DNA of 64,000 nucleotides, taken from Roseovarius tolerans. GTDB taxonomy: Bacteria; Pseudomonadota; Alphaproteobacteria; Rhodobacterales; Rhodobacteraceae. Shown piece by piece: positions 18,255 through 29,178 of the stretch. The stretch spans positions 1 through 64,000 of the forward strand of contig NZ_FOBO01000018.1 of assembly GCF_900109855.1 (NCBI RefSeq), in the 5' to 3' direction. The notes under the pieces were generated by a model. That model made no database searches. It saw nothing but the letters and a program-made list of their open reading frames with translations, and was not told the origin of the DNA. The first letter of the stretch is position 1. Each line of letters begins with the position of its first letter. The translations under genes and the position numbers were made by a program.

Positions 18255-19319
18255 ATGAATGACGCCAGCAAAATCCTGGACCAGCTCAACGATCGCTCAC
18301 GCGAGGTGTTTCGCCGCGTCGTCGAGAGCTACCTGGTCAACGGTGACCCCGTCGGATCGCGCACACTCACCCGCGATTTCAGCGAAAAGGTCAGCGCGGC
18401 GACGATTCGGAACGTCATGCAGGACCTCGAATATATGGGTCTTCTCGGAAGCCCCCATATCAGCGCCGGGCGCATTCCCACCCAAGACGGGTTGCGCATG
18501 TTCGTCGATGGGTTGCTAGAGGTGTCCGATGTTGAATTGACCGATCGCCGGATGATCGACGCGACCGTGACTAGTAATTCTCAGGATGTGGGCGGTATCT
18601 TGGATCGTATCGGATCGGCGCTCTCGGGCGTCACGCGCGGTGCGTCGCTTGTGCTGGCGCCCAAGCATGAGGCCCCGATCAAACATATCGAATTCGTCAG
18701 CCTCGCGCAGGATCGGGCACTTGTGGTGCTGGTATTTTCCGATGGGCATGTCGAGAACCGCATCTTCACGCCACCGCCTGGCCAGACACCCAGTTCGATG
18801 CGCGAGGCCGCAAATTTCCTCAATGCGTTGATCGAGGGGCGCACACTCTCGGATGTGCAGCGGGTGATCGCCTCCGAGATCGACAAGCGTCGACAAGAGA
18901 TTGACAGCCTGTCCCAAGCGCTGGTCGAAAGTGGCCTTGCCGTGTGGCAGGGCGAAGGCGACACCTACGAGCGCCTGATCGTACGCGGCCGTGCGAATCT
19001 GCTGGATTCTGGGGCTGAGGATGAAGACCTCGACCGCATTCGCATCCTGTTTGACGACCTTGAGCGCAAACGCGACATCGCAGAGTTCCTCGAATTGGCC
19101 GAAGATGGCGAAGGTGTGCGCATTTTTATTGGCTCTGAGAACAAACTTTTCTCACTTTCGGGTTCCTCTTTGGTCGTCTCTCCATATATGAACGCTGACC
19201 GTAAGATCATTGGCGCGGTCGGGGTCATCGGCCCGACGCGCTTGAATTATGGGCGGATCGTGCCGATCGTGGACTACACCGCGCAACTGGTAGGCAAACT
19301 GATCTCCGACCGGAGTTAG
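18255..19319 (+). CDS. hrcA: Heat-inducible transcription repressor HrcA
   Basis: A 354-residue repressor. The N-terminal winged helix (about 1-80) has [24 protein letters not shown] and [19 protein letters not shown], and the C-terminal domain carries [21 protein letters not shown] and [23 protein letters not shown]. HrcA binds CIRCE operators, usually at groESL. No CIRCE is visible upstream of hrcA itself. grpE follows 9 bases after the stop, forming a heat-shock operon. Confidence 0.95.
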   Translation: MNDASKILDQLNDRSREVFRRVVESYLVNGDPVGSRTLTRDFSEKVSAATIRNVMQDLEYMGLLGSPHISAGRIPTQDGLRMFVDGLLEVSDVELTDRRMIDATVTSNSQDVGGILDRIGSALSGVTRGASLVLAPKHEAPIKHIEFVSLAQDRALVVLVFSDGHVENRIFTPPPGQTPSSMREAANFLNALIEGRTLSDVQRVIASEIDKRRQEIDSLSQALVESGLAVWQGEGDTYERLIVRGRANLLDSGAEDEDLDRIRILFDDLERKRDIAEFLELAEDGEGVRIFIGSENKLFSLSGSSLVVSPYMNADRKIIGAVGVIGPTRLNYGRIVPIVDYTAQLVGKLISDRS

Positions 19320-19328
19320 AGGTGAAAA

Positions 19329-19889
19329 ATGGCAGAGCCGAGAGAAGACAGCTTCCTTGACGATATCGAAGAGGCAGCGGCAGAAGAGCAGGAGTATTCC
19401 GGGGGTGAAATCTCGGGCGAAGCGGCCGAAATCGACGCGCTGCGTGCAGAACGTGATGCCCTTCAGGATAAATTCATGCGCGCCCTCGCCGACGCTGAGA
19501 ACGCGCGTAAACGCTCCGACAAGGACCGGCGCGAGGCCGAGAATTACGGTGGCTCCAAACTGGCCCGCGACATGCTGCCGGTGCATGACAACCTCAAGCG
19601 TGCCCTCGACACGGTGACCGAGGATCAGCGCGCGGGTTCCGCTGCGCTGTTCGAGGGGATTGAGCTCACCCTGCGCGAGTTACGCAATGTCTTTGCCAAG
19701 CACGGCATCACCGTGATTGACCCTCAGGTCGGCGACCGGTTCGACCCGCAGCATCACGAGGCGATGTTCGAGGCCCCGCTGCCCGGCACCAAGGCGGGGG
19801 AGATCATTCAGGTCTCCGCTCAGGGCTTCATGCTGCACGATCGCATCCTGCGCCCGGCGCAGGTCGGCGTCTCGTCGAATCGCGACTGA
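19329..19889 (+). CDS. grpE: Nucleotide exchange factor GrpE
   Basis: A 186-residue DnaK co-chaperone that speeds ADP release. An acidic disordered N-terminus and long coiled coil (about 30-85, with ALADAENARKRSDKDR) lead to the beta domain with GVTVIDPQVGDRFDPQHHEAMFE-type sequence (here GITVIDPQVGDRFDPQHHEA) and GFMLHDRILRPAQVGV. It follows hrcA closely and ends in a hairpin terminator shared with the convergent mutS. Confidence 0.96.
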   Translation: MAEPREDSFLDDIEEAAAEEQEYSGGEISGEAAEIDALRAERDALQDKFMRALADAENARKRSDKDRREAENYGGSKLARDMLPVHDNLKRALDTVTEDQRAGSAALFEGIELTLRELRNVFAKHGITVIDPQVGDRFDPQHHEAMFEAPLPGTKAGEIIQVSAQGFMLHDRILRPAQVGVSSNRD

Positions 19890-19895
19890 CGACAG

Positions 19896-19919
19896 GGCGG
19901 GGACCTACCCCGCCTTGTT
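19896..19919 (+). terminator. Intrinsic terminator after grpE
   Basis: GGCGGGG (19896-19902) pairs with CCCCGCC (19908-19914) around ACCTA, followed by TTGTT. The mutS stop codon lies in the loop, so the hairpin could work in both directions for these convergent genes. Confidence 0.6.
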
Positions 19920-22553
19920 CGCCAACCCCTTCAATTCATAAAGCAGATCCAACGCCTCACGCGGGCTGAGCGTGTCGGGCAGAACATCTTCCAGCCGCGC
20001 CTCCACCTCAGACTGGCGCATCGGCGCCGGGGCAGGGGGCGGTATCGCGGCAAAGAGGGGCAGATCGTCGATCAGCGCTTTTTGCGCTCCGCCACCCTCA
20101 CGCCCGCCTTTCTCAAGCGCGTCGAGCACCACCCGCGCCCGTGAAACCACACCCTCAGGCAGCCCGGCGAGTTTCGCCACTTGAACCCCGTAACTGCGAT
20201 CCGCCGCACCGCGCCGCACCTCGTGAAGGAAAATCACGTCGCCGTCATGTTCCTTGACCGCCACCGTCGCGTTGTCCACTCGGTCTAATTTGTCGCTGAG
20301 ATTGGTCAGTTCATGATAATGCGTCGCGAATAGCGCGCGACAGCCATTCACATCGTGCAGATGCTCCAGTGTCGCCCAAGCGATGCTCAGCCCGTCATAG
20401 GTCGCCGTACCACGCCCGATCTCGTCGAGGATCACCAACGCATGATCGTCCGCCTGATTGAGAATCGCTGCCGTCTCAACCATTTCCACCATGAATGTCG
20501 AGCGCCCGCGCGCCAGATCGTCCGATGCGCCCACCCGGCTGAAAAGTTGGCTCACCATCCCGATATGTGCCGAGCGCGCGGGCACGTAACTACCGATTTG
20601 CGCCAAGAGGGCGATCAGCGCGTTCTGTCGAAGAAATGTCGATTTGCCAGCCATGTTGGGGCCAGTCAGAAGCCAGATATCGTTTTCACCTCCGAGATCG
20701 CAATCGTTGGCGATGAAGGGTGCGCCACCCTGAGCGCGCAAGGCACGCTCCACCACCGGGTGCCGCCCGCCTTCAATCCTGAGGGCGCGGCTTCCATCCA
20801 CATTTGGGCGGCACCACTGCTCGCCCTTGGCCAAATCAGCCAACGCCGTAGCAAGGTCAAACTCTGACAGGCCCTGCGCGATCTGTCCGACTTGTGCTGA
20901 CAGCGCCAAGATTGAGCCTTTCAGGCTGTCATAGAGCCGCTTCTCAATCTCCAGCGCCCGCCCCCCGGCGTTCAGGATACGGGTTTCCATCTCGCTCAGC
21001 GGTACCGTTGTAAACCGCACCTGATTCGCGGTCGTCTGTCGGTGTTTGAAAGTCTCGTTCAGCGGCGCTGCCAGCATCTTCTCTGCATGGATTGCGGTCA
21101 CCTCGACAAAATAGCCCAGCACGTTGTTGTGCTTGATCTTGAGCGAGTTGATCCCGGTTTCTCGGCTATAGTCGCCCTGCATCGCCGCAATCACGCCGCG
21201 TCCCTCGTCACGCAGCTTGCGCGCCTCATCGAGATCTGCATCATATCCTGGAGCAATGAATCCGCCATCGCGTGCCAGCAAGGGCGGTTCGGCGACCAAT
21301 GCCTGGTCCAGCAGGTCCAGCAGGTCCTGCTGCTGCGTCATACCTGAGACTGGCTCGGCGAGCAGGGGCGGAAGGCGGACCCCCTTCAGGCGTTCCGCAA
21401 TCTCACCCGCCTGCGCTAGGCCGTTTCGCACCGCCGCCAGGTCGCGTGGCCCCCCTCTGTCCAGCCCCAGTCGCGACAGGGCGCGATCCAGATCCGGCAC
21501 CCGGCGCAACAGATCGCGCAAGTCGGTAGATACACGGCTCTGTTCCATCGCAAAACTTACCGCGTCAAGCCGGTCCTGCACGACCTCCAAAACCCGGCTT
21601 GGGCTTGACAGGCGCCGCTCCAGTAGCCGCCCGCCGCCCGCCGTCACCGTCCGGTCTATGGTGGACAGCAGCGACCCGACACGTTTGCCATCCAATGCGT
21701 GGGTCAATTCGAGATTGCGCCGCGTCGCGGCATCAATCTGCATCACCCGTGCCTGCATCTCGCGCACCGGCGGGCGCAGCAAGGGCAACTTGCCTTTCTG
21801 CGTGATCTCCAGCCATTCGACAATCGCCGCCATTGCCGCGATCTCGGTTCGCTTGAATTGTCCAAAGGCCTCCAACGTACCTACGCCAAACAGCGCGCAA
21901 AGTCGCTTTTCGCCGCCCGCGCTGTCAAACGCTGCCTGTCCGAGTTCTGTCAGAGAGGCGCCGGAATCAGAGATTATATCGGCCAAATCCGCCTCATTTC
22001 TTTCCGATACGACCACTTCCCGTGGTGCCAATCGCGCCAGTTCCGGCCCCAGCCGCGCGGCAGAGAGCGGCATGACATGAAACGCACCGGTCGAAATATC
22101 CACCCAGGCCAGCGCGCCCTCGCCACGGACCTGCGCAAAGGCCGCAAGATAATTGTGCCGCCTCGCGTCGAGCAAGCTTTCCTCGGTCAGCGTGCCCGGG
22201 GTGACCAGCCGTACAACCTCACGCCGCACCACCGATTTCGATCCGCGCTTCTTGGCTTCGGCGGGGTCTTCCATCTGCTCGCAGACGGCGACCCGAAACC
22301 CCTTGCGAATAAGCGTAAGCAGATAGCCCTCGGCGGAATGCACCGGCACCCCGCACATCGCGATATCCTCGCCCTGATGCTTGCCCCGCTTGGTCAGCGC
22401 GATATCCAGCGCCTCGGCCGCCGCCGCTGCGTCGTCAAAGAACAACTCGTAGAAATCGCCCATCCGGTAGAACAGCAACGCCCCAGGATACTCGGCCTTG
22501 ATCTCCAGATATTGCGCCATCATCGGCGTCACGGTCGCGGCTGCGCTCGTCAC
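19905..22553 (-). CDS. mutS: DNA mismatch repair protein MutS
   Basis: An 882-residue mismatch sensor. The N-terminal mismatch-binding motif is [11 protein letters not shown] (Phe-x-Glu), then connector, core and clamp domains, and the ATPase with Walker [25 protein letters not shown], Walker [17 protein letters not shown] and FATHYHELT. The C-terminal tail holds a short dimer/MutL region ending near [16 protein letters not shown]. The size is normal for MutS1. It is divergent from maeB and convergent with grpE. Confidence 0.97.
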   Translation of the reverse strand: MTSAAATVTPMMAQYLEIKAEYPGALLFYRMGDFYELFFDDAAAAAEALDIALTKRGKHQGEDIAMCGVPVHSAEGYLLTLIRKGFRVAVCEQMEDPAEAKKRGSKSVVRREVVRLVTPGTLTEESLLDARRHNYLAAFAQVRGEGALAWVDISTGAFHVMPLSAARLGPELARLAPREVVVSERNEADLADIISDSGASLTELGQAAFDSAGGEKRLCALFGVGTLEAFGQFKRTEIAAMAAIVEWLEITQKGKLPLLRPPVREMQARVMQIDAATRRNLELTHALDGKRVGSLLSTIDRTVTAGGGRLLERRLSSPSRVLEVVQDRLDAVSFAMEQSRVSTDLRDLLRRVPDLDRALSRLGLDRGGPRDLAAVRNGLAQAGEIAERLKGVRLPPLLAEPVSGMTQQQDLLDLLDQALVAEPPLLARDGGFIAPGYDADLDEARKLRDEGRGVIAAMQGDYSRETGINSLKIKHNNVLGYFVEVTAIHAEKMLAAPLNETFKHRQTTANQVRFTTVPLSEMETRILNAGGRALEIEKRLYDSLKGSILALSAQVGQIAQGLSEFDLATALADLAKGEQWCRPNVDGSRALRIEGGRHPVVERALRAQGGAPFIANDCDLGGENDIWLLTGPNMAGKSTFLRQNALIALLAQIGSYVPARSAHIGMVSQLFSRVGASDDLARGRSTFMVEMVETAAILNQADDHALVILDEIGRGTATYDGLSIAWATLEHLHDVNGCRALFATHYHELTNLSDKLDRVDNATVAVKEHDGDVIFLHEVRRGAADRSYGVQVAKLAGLPEGVVSRARVVLDALEKGGREGGGAQKALIDDLPLFAAIPPPAPAPMRQSEVEARLEDVLPDTLSPREALDLLYELKGLANKAG

Positions 22554-22687
22554 TTGTGCCCCCTGATCTGATTGCCGCTGACCTTACAAATCCGCAGCGA
22601 GGCGCGAAAGCCCAAACCGTGTTTCAGTTGAGGCTGGTGCAAAGCCCCGCTATGCAGGGCAAAATATACACATGCACGGGCCCGATC

Positions 22688-24943
22688 ATGGCAAACAGCA
22701 AATACACACGCGAAGAGGCTCTCGCCTTTCACCTCGAACCGACTCCCGGGAAGTTCGAGATACAGGCCACCGTGCCGATGACAACGCAACGCGACCTCAG
22801 CCTTGCCTATTCCCCGGGCGTGGCGGTGCCCTGCGAGGAAATCGCCGCCAATCCCGAACTGGCCTACGATTATACAAACAAGGGCAATCTCGTGGCCGTC
22901 ATCTCCAACGGCACCGCCGTTCTCGGGCTCGGCAACCTCGGGGCACTGGGCAGTAAGCCGGTGATGGAGGGCAAGGCGGTGCTTTTCAAACGCTTTGCCG
23001 ACGTCAATTCGATCGACATCGAACTTGATACCGAGGACCCTGAGGCGTTCATCAACGCGGTCCACCTGATGGGGCCCACCTTCGGTGGCATCAACCTCGA
23101 GGATATCAAGGCCCCCGAATGTTTCATCATCGAGCAGCAGCTCAAGGAGGTGATGGATATTCCCGTTTTTCATGATGATCAGCACGGCACGGCGGTCATC
23201 TGCGCTGCGGGCCTCATCAACGCGCTGCACCTTTCAGCCAAGAAAATCGAGGATGTGCGCATCGTACTCAACGGGGCAGGGGCGGCAGGTATCGCCTGTC
23301 TGGAATTGCTCAAATCAATGGGCGCGCGGCACGAGAATTGCCTGATGTGCGATACCAAGGGCGTGATATTCCAAGGCCGCACCGAGGGCATGAACCAATG
23401 GAAATCCGCCCATGCGGTCAAGACCGAGCTGCGCTCGCTGGAAGAGGCGATGCGGGGTGCGGATGTGTTTCTTGGGGTTTCGGCTAAAGGGGCCGTCACC
23501 CAGGAGATGGTCGCCTCGATGGCCGACAACCCGGTGATTTTCGCAATGGCCAACCCCGACCCTGAGATCACGCCCGAGGACGCTCATGCCGTGCGCCCGG
23601 ATGCGATCGTCGCCACCGGTCGTTCGGATTATCCCAATCAGGTCAACAACGTTCTGGGCTTTCCCTATCTTTTTCGTGGGGCGCTTGACGTGCATGCGCG
23701 TGCGATCAATGACGAGATGAAGATCGCCTGCGCCGAGGCTCTGGCCAAGCTCGCTCGGCTCGATGTGCCTGACGAGGTGGCGATGGCCTATGGCCGCAAG
23801 CTGACCTTTGGGCGTGACTACATCATTCCAACACCGTTTGATCCGCGCCTCATCCATGTGATTCCCCCTGCGGTAGCCCGGGCGGGGATGGAAACCGGGG
23901 CAGCCCGGCGGCCCATCGTCGACATGGACGTTTATGAACTGTCGCTCAAGTCCCGGATGGACCCGACTGCGAGCATCCTGCGCGGCCTAAATGCCCGCGC
24001 CCGCAACGCACAGGCACGGATGATATTCGCCGAAGGCGACGATATACGCGTGTTGCGCGCAGCAGTGCAATATCAGCGCACCGGATTGGGCAAAGCTTTG
24101 GTTGTCGGGCGTGACGAGGACGTCAAAGCCAAGCTCGAGGGGATCGGCATGGGTGATGCCGTGCGCGAACTTGAGGTGGTGAATGCCGCCAAGACCGACA
24201 AACTCGATGAATACAAGGCGTTTCTCTACCGCCGCCTGCAGCGCAAAGGCTTTGATCGGCATGACATTAACCGCCTCGCGGCGCGTGACCGGCACGTCTA
24301 TTCCGCGCTGATGCTGGCGCATGGCCATGGTGACGGTCTGGTCACCGGCGCGACCCGCAAATCGGCCCATGTGATGGAGCTTATCAACCATGTCTTTGAT
24401 GTCGATGCCGAGCATGGGGCGGTTGGGATCACGGCGCTTTTGCACAAGGGGCGGATCGTGCTGATCGCTGACACGCTAGTGCATGAATGGCCCGACGAAG
24501 AGGACCTCGCCAATATCGCCATGCGCGGTGCAGGTGTCGCGCGACACTTGGGATTGGAGCCGCGCGTTGCCTTTGTCAGCTTTTCCACTTTCGGCTATCC
24601 GCGCTCGGAGCGGGCGGAGAAGATGCACCGCGCGCCGAAGGTTCTGGAGCGGCGCGGTGTTGATTTCGAATTCGAGGGCGAGATGACCGTCGATGTGGCT
24701 CTCAACGCTCGTGCGCAGGAAAGCTACCCGTTTCAGCGCCTGACCGGACCGGCCAATGTGCTTGTTGTGCCCGCGCGCCATTCTGCCTCGATCTCGGTTA
24801 AACTGATGCAGGAAATGGCCGGGGCGACGGTGATCGGTCCAATTCTCTCGGGCGTCGATGCCTCGATCCAGATTTGCTCGTCCAACTTCACGACCAGTGA
24901 TATCCTGAACATGGCCGTTCTCGCGGCGTGCAAAGTGGGATGA
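22688..24943 (+). CDS. maeB: NADP-dependent malic enzyme with phosphotransacetylase-like domain
   Basis: A 751-residue two-domain protein. The malic enzyme half (about 1-420) has YSPGVAVPC, the NGTAVLGLGNLG region, VFHDDQHGTAVICAAGLINAL and the cofactor loop VLNGAGAAGIACLELL. The C-terminal half (about 430-751) resembles phosphate acetyltransferase (NVLVVPARHSASISVKL) but in this family is regulatory rather than catalytic. It makes pyruvate and NADPH from malate. ATG 22688 (MANSKYTREEALAFH) fits homologues; the frame open to 22556 is not conserved. No clear ribosome site precedes it. Confidence 0.94.
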   Translation: MANSKYTREEALAFHLEPTPGKFEIQATVPMTTQRDLSLAYSPGVAVPCEEIAANPELAYDYTNKGNLVAVISNGTAVLGLGNLGALGSKPVMEGKAVLFKRFADVNSIDIELDTEDPEAFINAVHLMGPTFGGINLEDIKAPECFIIEQQLKEVMDIPVFHDDQHGTAVICAAGLINALHLSAKKIEDVRIVLNGAGAAGIACLELLKSMGARHENCLMCDTKGVIFQGRTEGMNQWKSAHAVKTELRSLEEAMRGADVFLGVSAKGAVTQEMVASMADNPVIFAMANPDPEITPEDAHAVRPDAIVATGRSDYPNQVNNVLGFPYLFRGALDVHARAINDEMKIACAEALAKLARLDVPDEVAMAYGRKLTFGRDYIIPTPFDPRLIHVIPPAVARAGMETGAARRPIVDMDVYELSLKSRMDPTASILRGLNARARNAQARMIFAEGDDIRVLRAAVQYQRTGLGKALVVGRDEDVKAKLEGIGMGDAVRELEVVNAAKTDKLDEYKAFLYRRLQRKGFDRHDINRLAARDRHVYSALMLAHGHGDGLVTGATRKSAHVMELINHVFDVDAEHGAVGITALLHKGRIVLIADTLVHEWPDEEDLANIAMRGAGVARHLGLEPRVAFVSFSTFGYPRSERAEKMHRAPKVLERRGVDFEFEGEMTVDVALNARAQESYPFQRLTGPANVLVVPARHSASISVKLMQEMAGATVIGPILSGVDASIQICSSNFTTSDILNMAVLAACKVG

Positions 24944-24972
24944 TGGCAGCGTGGTGCTCACCGTTGCCATGG

Positions 24973-24992
24973 ATATTTATGGCAAGATGAAG
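24973..24992 (+). repeat. Short repeated leader element, copy 1
   Basis: ATATTTATGGCAAGATGAAG, close to the consensus RTATTTMTGGMAAGATGAA also found at 56496-56515 and 60908-60927 on the minus strand. Here it lies just before the ribosome site of the ribokinase-type gene. Its internal ATG opens a six-codon frame whose TGA overlaps the ribokinase ATG, an arrangement that could couple translation. Confidence 0.55.
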
Positions 24993-25003
24993 CAGGGGAC
25001 GGC

Positions 25004-25870
25004 ATGATCTATTCCCTCGGTTCAATAAATGCCGACCATTTCTATCGCCTGTCGCACCTGCCCACGCCGGGGGAGACGTTAGCGGTCGAGACCTGTACAC
25101 GCATGCTGGGCGGTAAGGGGGCCAATCAGTCCATTGCCGCCGTTCGGGCCGGGGCGCGCGTCGTTCATATCGGGGCGCTCGGGCCTGATGGCAACTGGAT
25201 GCGTGACGCGCTGGCCGATGCCGGGGTTGATGTGACCCATGTGACAGAGGCGGGGACCGCCTCCGGACATGCCATTGTGATGGTGGATGCGTCAGGAGAA
25301 AATACAATCGTCATTCACCCTGGGGCCAATCGCGCCCTGAACCCCAGCCAAATCGAGGATGCGTTGCGTGACGCCCGACCGGGTGACTGGCTGTTGATGC
25401 AAAATGAAACCAACTGTCAGGGCGAGGCGGCGCGCATCGCCCGGTCGCAGGGTCTGCAAGTTGCCTATTCCGCGGCTCCTTTTGACGTGGATACAGTGCG
25501 CGCGGTGATGCCCTTTGTCTCGCTCCTCATCCTCAACGCAGTCGAGGACGCTCAGCTTTTACAGGAGCTGAGCGTAGTGGATGTGCCCATCCGGCTGGTG
25601 ACCCGTGGGGCCAAGGGTGCCGAGTGGGTTGATGAAAAATCGGGCAAGGCCGTCCTTGTTCCGGCCTTTCGCGTGCCGGCGATTGATACGACCGGAGCCG
25701 GAGACTGTTTTGCCGGATATGCGGTGGCGGGCTTGGCCACGGGTTTTGCCCCTGCGCAGGCCCTGCGGCGCGCCTCCGCCGCAGCGGCCCTTCAGGTTCA
25801 GCGCCCGGGCGCGTCAGAGGCGATTCCGACCGCCGCAGAGGTTGATGCGTTTCTCAACGCTCACGATTGA
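25004..25870 (+). CDS. PfkB-family sugar kinase, ribokinase-like
   Basis: A 288-residue cytosolic kinase. [20 protein letters not shown] and [16 protein letters not shown] form the N-terminal PfkB signature with the substrate-binding Gly-Gly; the C-terminal signature [18 protein letters not shown] contains the catalytic Asp and anion hole. It most resembles ribokinase, but no ribose transporter or regulator is adjacent, so the sugar is open. A repeated leader element precedes it. Its end overlaps the convergent msrA by 10 bases. Confidence 0.85.
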   Translation: MIYSLGSINADHFYRLSHLPTPGETLAVETCTRMLGGKGANQSIAAVRAGARVVHIGALGPDGNWMRDALADAGVDVTHVTEAGTASGHAIVMVDASGENTIVIHPGANRALNPSQIEDALRDARPGDWLLMQNETNCQGEAARIARSQGLQVAYSAAPFDVDTVRAVMPFVSLLILNAVEDAQLLQELSVVDVPIRLVTRGAKGAEWVDEKSGKAVLVPAFRVPAIDTTGAGDCFAGYAVAGLATGFAPAQALRRASAAAALQVQRPGASEAIPTAAEVDAFLNAHD

Positions 25871-26535
25871 CCAGCAAAAGGCGCGTCTTCACCCCAGAGT
25901 GCTCTGACGCGGGCATCGCGTCCGCAGGAGTCCCGATACAGCTTGTAGGCGCTGGCTTTGGTCCGAGGGCCAAAGCGGGTCAGGATGATATCACCACTCT
26001 TGTAATAATCCTGATGATAAGCTTCGGCTGGCCAAAACCGGTCCAACGGCAGAATCGGCGTCACGATCGCCTGGCCCAGTGCTTTGGCCGCATCTTCCTT
26101 GACGGCCTTCGCAAGCGTATTTTCGGCGTCATCAGAGACGAAAATTCCTGTCTGATAGCTCTGTCCGCGATCACAGAATTGCCCGCCCGCGTCAGTCGGA
26201 TCGACCGAGCGAAAGAATAGGTGCAGCAATTGCTCGCGCGTGACCTGCGCGGGGTCGAAGGTGATTTGCACTGCCTCCAGATGCCCGGTGCCGCCACGTG
26301 TGACCTGTTTGTAGGTCGGGTTATCAACCGCGCCGCCAGCAAAACCCGATTCGGCCTCGATCACGCCTTTGACCTTCTCGAAATCGGCCTCCACGCACCA
26401 GAAGCAGCCGCCTGCGACCACCAGCGTATCCGCCTCTGCTGCATTCGCCTCTTTCGCCTGCATGCACAGCCCCACTATGATCAGTGCTGCCAAGGTCACC
26501 GCCTTGAGTTCCCTAAGATATGCCACCATCGTCAT
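25861..26535 (-). CDS. msrA: Peptide-methionine (S)-S-oxide reductase, exported form
   Basis: A 224-residue MsrA with [20 protein letters not shown] (catalytic Cys in GCFWC), [21 protein letters not shown] and the substrate-binding YHQDYY. A hydrophobic N-terminal stretch ending in Ala-rich EANAAEA looks like a signal sequence, so it probably repairs oxidised methionines in the periplasm. C-terminal cysteines ([14 protein letters not shown]) may be resolving residues. It is convergent with the ribokinase gene and divergent from the aminotransferase. Confidence 0.92.
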   Translation of the reverse strand: MTMVAYLRELKAVTLAALIIVGLCMQAKEANAAEADTLVVAGGCFWCVEADFEKVKGVIEAESGFAGGAVDNPTYKQVTRGGTGHLEAVQITFDPAQVTREQLLHLFFRSVDPTDAGGQFCDRGQSYQTGIFVSDDAENTLAKAVKEDAAKALGQAIVTPILPLDRFWPAEAYHQDYYKSGDIILTRFGPRTKASAYKLYRDSCGRDARVRALWGEDAPFAGQS

Positions 26536-26680
26536 GCCCTCCTGTTCATTGTCAGTCTGACGTAAAACCAGCGTCGCACCAACTTACGACGCCGTGATGT
26601 CACGCGCTGTTGAGAGATATTTCGCCCTTGGCACCGGATTTCGCCAGACATACGCTGCACCGAAAACACGCGAGGGGACA

Positions 26681-27592
26681 ATGATGATCGACCAGCAAAC
26701 CACCCATGCCGCGCAAGAGGATGCGCGCAATGAGCAGATCCTGATCTGGCTCAACGGGCGCATCGTGCCCAAGGCGGAGGCGCTGGTCAGTGTTTATGAC
26801 AGTGGTTTCATGCTGGGTGACGGCGTGTGGGAGGGGCTGCGCCTCTATAATGGCACGTGGGCCTTTGCAGCGGAACATCTTGACCGCTTGTTCGAGGCCG
26901 CCCGTGCCATCGACCTTGATATCGGTATGACCCGGAGCGAGGTGCTTCAGGCCATAACAGAGACACAACAGGCCAATGGCATGACCACCGATGCGCATGC
27001 CCGGTTGATGGTGACACGGGGCATCAAGACCCGGCCCTTTCAGCACCCTTCTCTAAGTCAGCAGGGGCCGACGGTAACCATCATCATGGAACACTCGCAG
27101 CCGAAGATTGCCCGGCCCATTCGTCTCGCCACCGTGCCGCATATCCGTGGCCTGCCGATGACCCAGGACCCGAAACTCAATTCACACTCCAAGTTGAACT
27201 GCATTCTCGCCTGTATCGCGGCGGAAAAGGCTGGGGCCGACGAGGCATTGATGCTCGATATCCATGGTTTCGTGAACACCACCAATGCTTGTAACTTCTT
27301 CATCGTTCGCAAGGGCGCGGTCTGGACCTCGACCGGGGATTACTGCATGAACGGCATCACGCGCCAAAAGGTCATTGATCTCTACCGCGCGAACGCCATT
27401 CCTGTTTTTGAGAAGAACTTTTCTCTGGTCGAGGCCTACGGCGCGGATGAGGCGTTTCTCACTGGCACGTTCGGGGCGCAAACCCCGGTGAGTGAAATCG
27501 ACGGTCGGCAGATCGGTGATGGCGCGCAAGGGCCTTTTACCACGCGGATTCAAGACCTTTATAAGGCACTGATTCAGCGTGAAACGACTTAG
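26681..27592 (+). CDS. Class IV PLP-dependent aminotransferase
   Basis: A 303-residue fold-type IV enzyme. Typical parts are IWLNGRIVPKAEALVSVYDSGFMLGDGVWEGLRLYNG, the PLP lysine in HSKLNCILACI, and the cofactor-binding NTTNACNFFIV. It could be a D-amino-acid, branched-chain or aminodeoxychorismate-lyase-like member; the substrate is not fixed by sequence. ATG 26681 has GAGGGG upstream; the frame reaches back to 26594 without support. The next plus-strand gene is a sulfotransferase-like protein, a neighbour pairing discussed in the findings. Confidence 0.88.
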   Translation: MMIDQQTTHAAQEDARNEQILIWLNGRIVPKAEALVSVYDSGFMLGDGVWEGLRLYNGTWAFAAEHLDRLFEAARAIDLDIGMTRSEVLQAITETQQANGMTTDAHARLMVTRGIKTRPFQHPSLSQQGPTVTIIMEHSQPKIARPIRLATVPHIRGLPMTQDPKLNSHSKLNCILACIAAEKAGADEALMLDIHGFVNTTNACNFFIVRKGAVWTSTGDYCMNGITRQKVIDLYRANAIPVFEKNFSLVEAYGADEAFLTGTFGAQTPVSEIDGRQIGDGAQGPFTTRIQDLYKALIQRETT

Positions 27593-28227
27593 ACAGGGCG
27601 TAAAAGAAGCGCTTTTTCGCGCGCTGCGACCACACTCTTCAGCCCTCCTGGCACGTCCTGATCCGTCAGAACATTAATCGTGAAGCGCTCACCATGACAG
27701 CGCGCCACCTCTTGCTCGGGGATCGAAAACGGCGGACCTGCCATCGCGCTTTGGTCGTATTCGAAGGTCACTAAAAGCTGCGGCGCGTACTCCGTGATGT
27801 CGGCCAGATGCACTGCATACCGTGCGCGCATATCCTCCGGTAGGGCCACCAGCGCGGCGCGGTCATAGACCGCATCCACTCGGCCAAGGACGCTGGCGCT
27901 CAGATCAAAGATATCTCCGACGAAGATATCGACACATTCCGCAGCATAGCGGCGATGCCGCCCTGTATCTGTGACCTCTGGTGTGACGGCCATTTCGGAA
28001 AATAGATCATGCACGGCGATCTCGCTCAATTCAGCCCCAACCACAGAATAGCCTTTTGATAAAAGCCATGGAATATCAATAGCCTTCCCACAGAGCGGCA
28101 GGAAAACGCGTTGCCCTTGAGTCAGCCCAAGTGCATGAAAATGCGCCTCCAGCATCCGGTTCACCTTGCCTTCGTGGAACCCGAGTCGCCCCTCTTGCCA
28201 GCGATCGTGCCAAAACTTCGCGTCCAT
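27589..28227 (-). CDS. tpm: Thiopurine S-methyltransferase family protein
   Basis: A 212-residue SAM-dependent methyltransferase with the TPMT N-terminal motif FWHDRWQEGRLGFHEGKVN, VFLPLCGKAIDIPWLLSKGYSVVGAELSEIAV, and YDRAALVALPEDMRARYA. Bacterial members methylate thiols or selenium and tellurium compounds. ATG 28227 has AGAGG upstream; the frame opening at 28290 adds unconserved residues. It overlaps the convergent aminotransferase by 4 bases and lies between that gene and the sulfotransferase-like gene. Confidence 0.92.
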   Translation of the reverse strand: MDAKFWHDRWQEGRLGFHEGKVNRMLEAHFHALGLTQGQRVFLPLCGKAIDIPWLLSKGYSVVGAELSEIAVHDLFSEMAVTPEVTDTGRHRRYAAECVDIFVGDIFDLSASVLGRVDAVYDRAALVALPEDMRARYAVHLADITEYAPQLLVTFEYDQSAMAGPPFSIPEQEVARCHGERFTINVLTDQDVPGGLKSVVAAREKALLLRPV

Positions 28228-28345
28228 TGCCTGCCTCTTACCTTGCATCCGTGATTCGACGATCCTAGACATGATTAACATCTCGTACACACAAAGGGCG
28301 GGTCATTGATGATAGCGTCATATCAAATGACCGGGCGAGTCTGAA

Positions 28346-29068
28346 ATGCACATCGCCATGTGGTCCGGGCCGCGCAATCTCTCTACCGCGATGATGTACA
28401 GCTTTGCGGCGCGGGGCGATTGCGCTGTGGTGGATGAGCCATTCTATGCCGCTTATCTGGCCGTAACCGGCCTCCAGCACCCGATGCGAGACGCGATCAT
28501 GGCCGCGCAATCGCAGGATCCCACACGCGTAGTGGGACAACTCCTAGGCCCTGTTCCGGCTCAAAAACCGCATTTCTATCAGAAACACATGGCCCAGCAC
28601 ATGATCCCCGGCGTGCCGCGCGACTGGGTCAACGAACTGACCAACGTTTTTCTCATCCGCCACCCTGCGCGCGTCGCCGCCAGTTTTTCGGCCAAGTATG
28701 ACAATCCGACGCTCGCCGATATCGGCTTTGTCCAACAGGTCGAGCTTTACGAGCAATTGGTGGCCGTGGGGCAATCGCCCGTCGTCATCGATTCCGCCGA
28801 TATCCGCCGGAACCCCGAGGCCATGCTGCGTCGGCTCTGCGCTGCCATCGGGCTCGATTGGACGCCTGCCATGCTGTCTTGGCCGCGCGGCGGCCACGTC
28901 GATGACGGGGTCTGGGCGGCGCATTGGTACGCGGCGGTGCATGACAGTACCGGCTTTGCCCCCGCCGAAGGGCCGCTGCCCGAACTGGAAGGTGCGCGTG
29001 CCGCTCTGGCCGAGGTGGCGATGCCCGCCTATGAGCGGTTGCGCGCCGTCAAGCTGCGGCTTGCCTGA
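28346..29068 (+). CDS. Sulfotransferase-like P-loop protein
   Basis: A 240-residue protein with an N-terminal WSGPRNLSTAMMYSF that fits the 5'-phosphosulfate-binding loop and VFLIRHPARVAASF that fits the 3'-phosphate-binding motif of PAPS-dependent sulfotransferases. The acceptor is unknown. Similar proteins are often found near class IV aminotransferases, as here (one gene away). No PAPS synthesis genes lie nearby. The family call is good; true sulfotransferase activity is not shown by sequence. Confidence 0.75.
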   Translation: MHIAMWSGPRNLSTAMMYSFAARGDCAVVDEPFYAAYLAVTGLQHPMRDAIMAAQSQDPTRVVGQLLGPVPAQKPHFYQKHMAQHMIPGVPRDWVNELTNVFLIRHPARVAASFSAKYDNPTLADIGFVQQVELYEQLVAVGQSPVVIDSADIRRNPEAMLRRLCAAIGLDWTPAMLSWPRGGHVDDGVWAAHWYAAVHDSTGFAPAEGPLPELEGARAALAEVAMPAYERLRAVKLRLA

Positions 29069-29178
29069 TGAGTTGCCGCCGGAAAAATCCGGCCAACTTG
29101 AAACTATCTCCACTCGACTCCGTGTCTTGTGCTGTGCCGGGTAAAAGCCCGGTCGAAGCCATGACAAAGGAGTTCACT

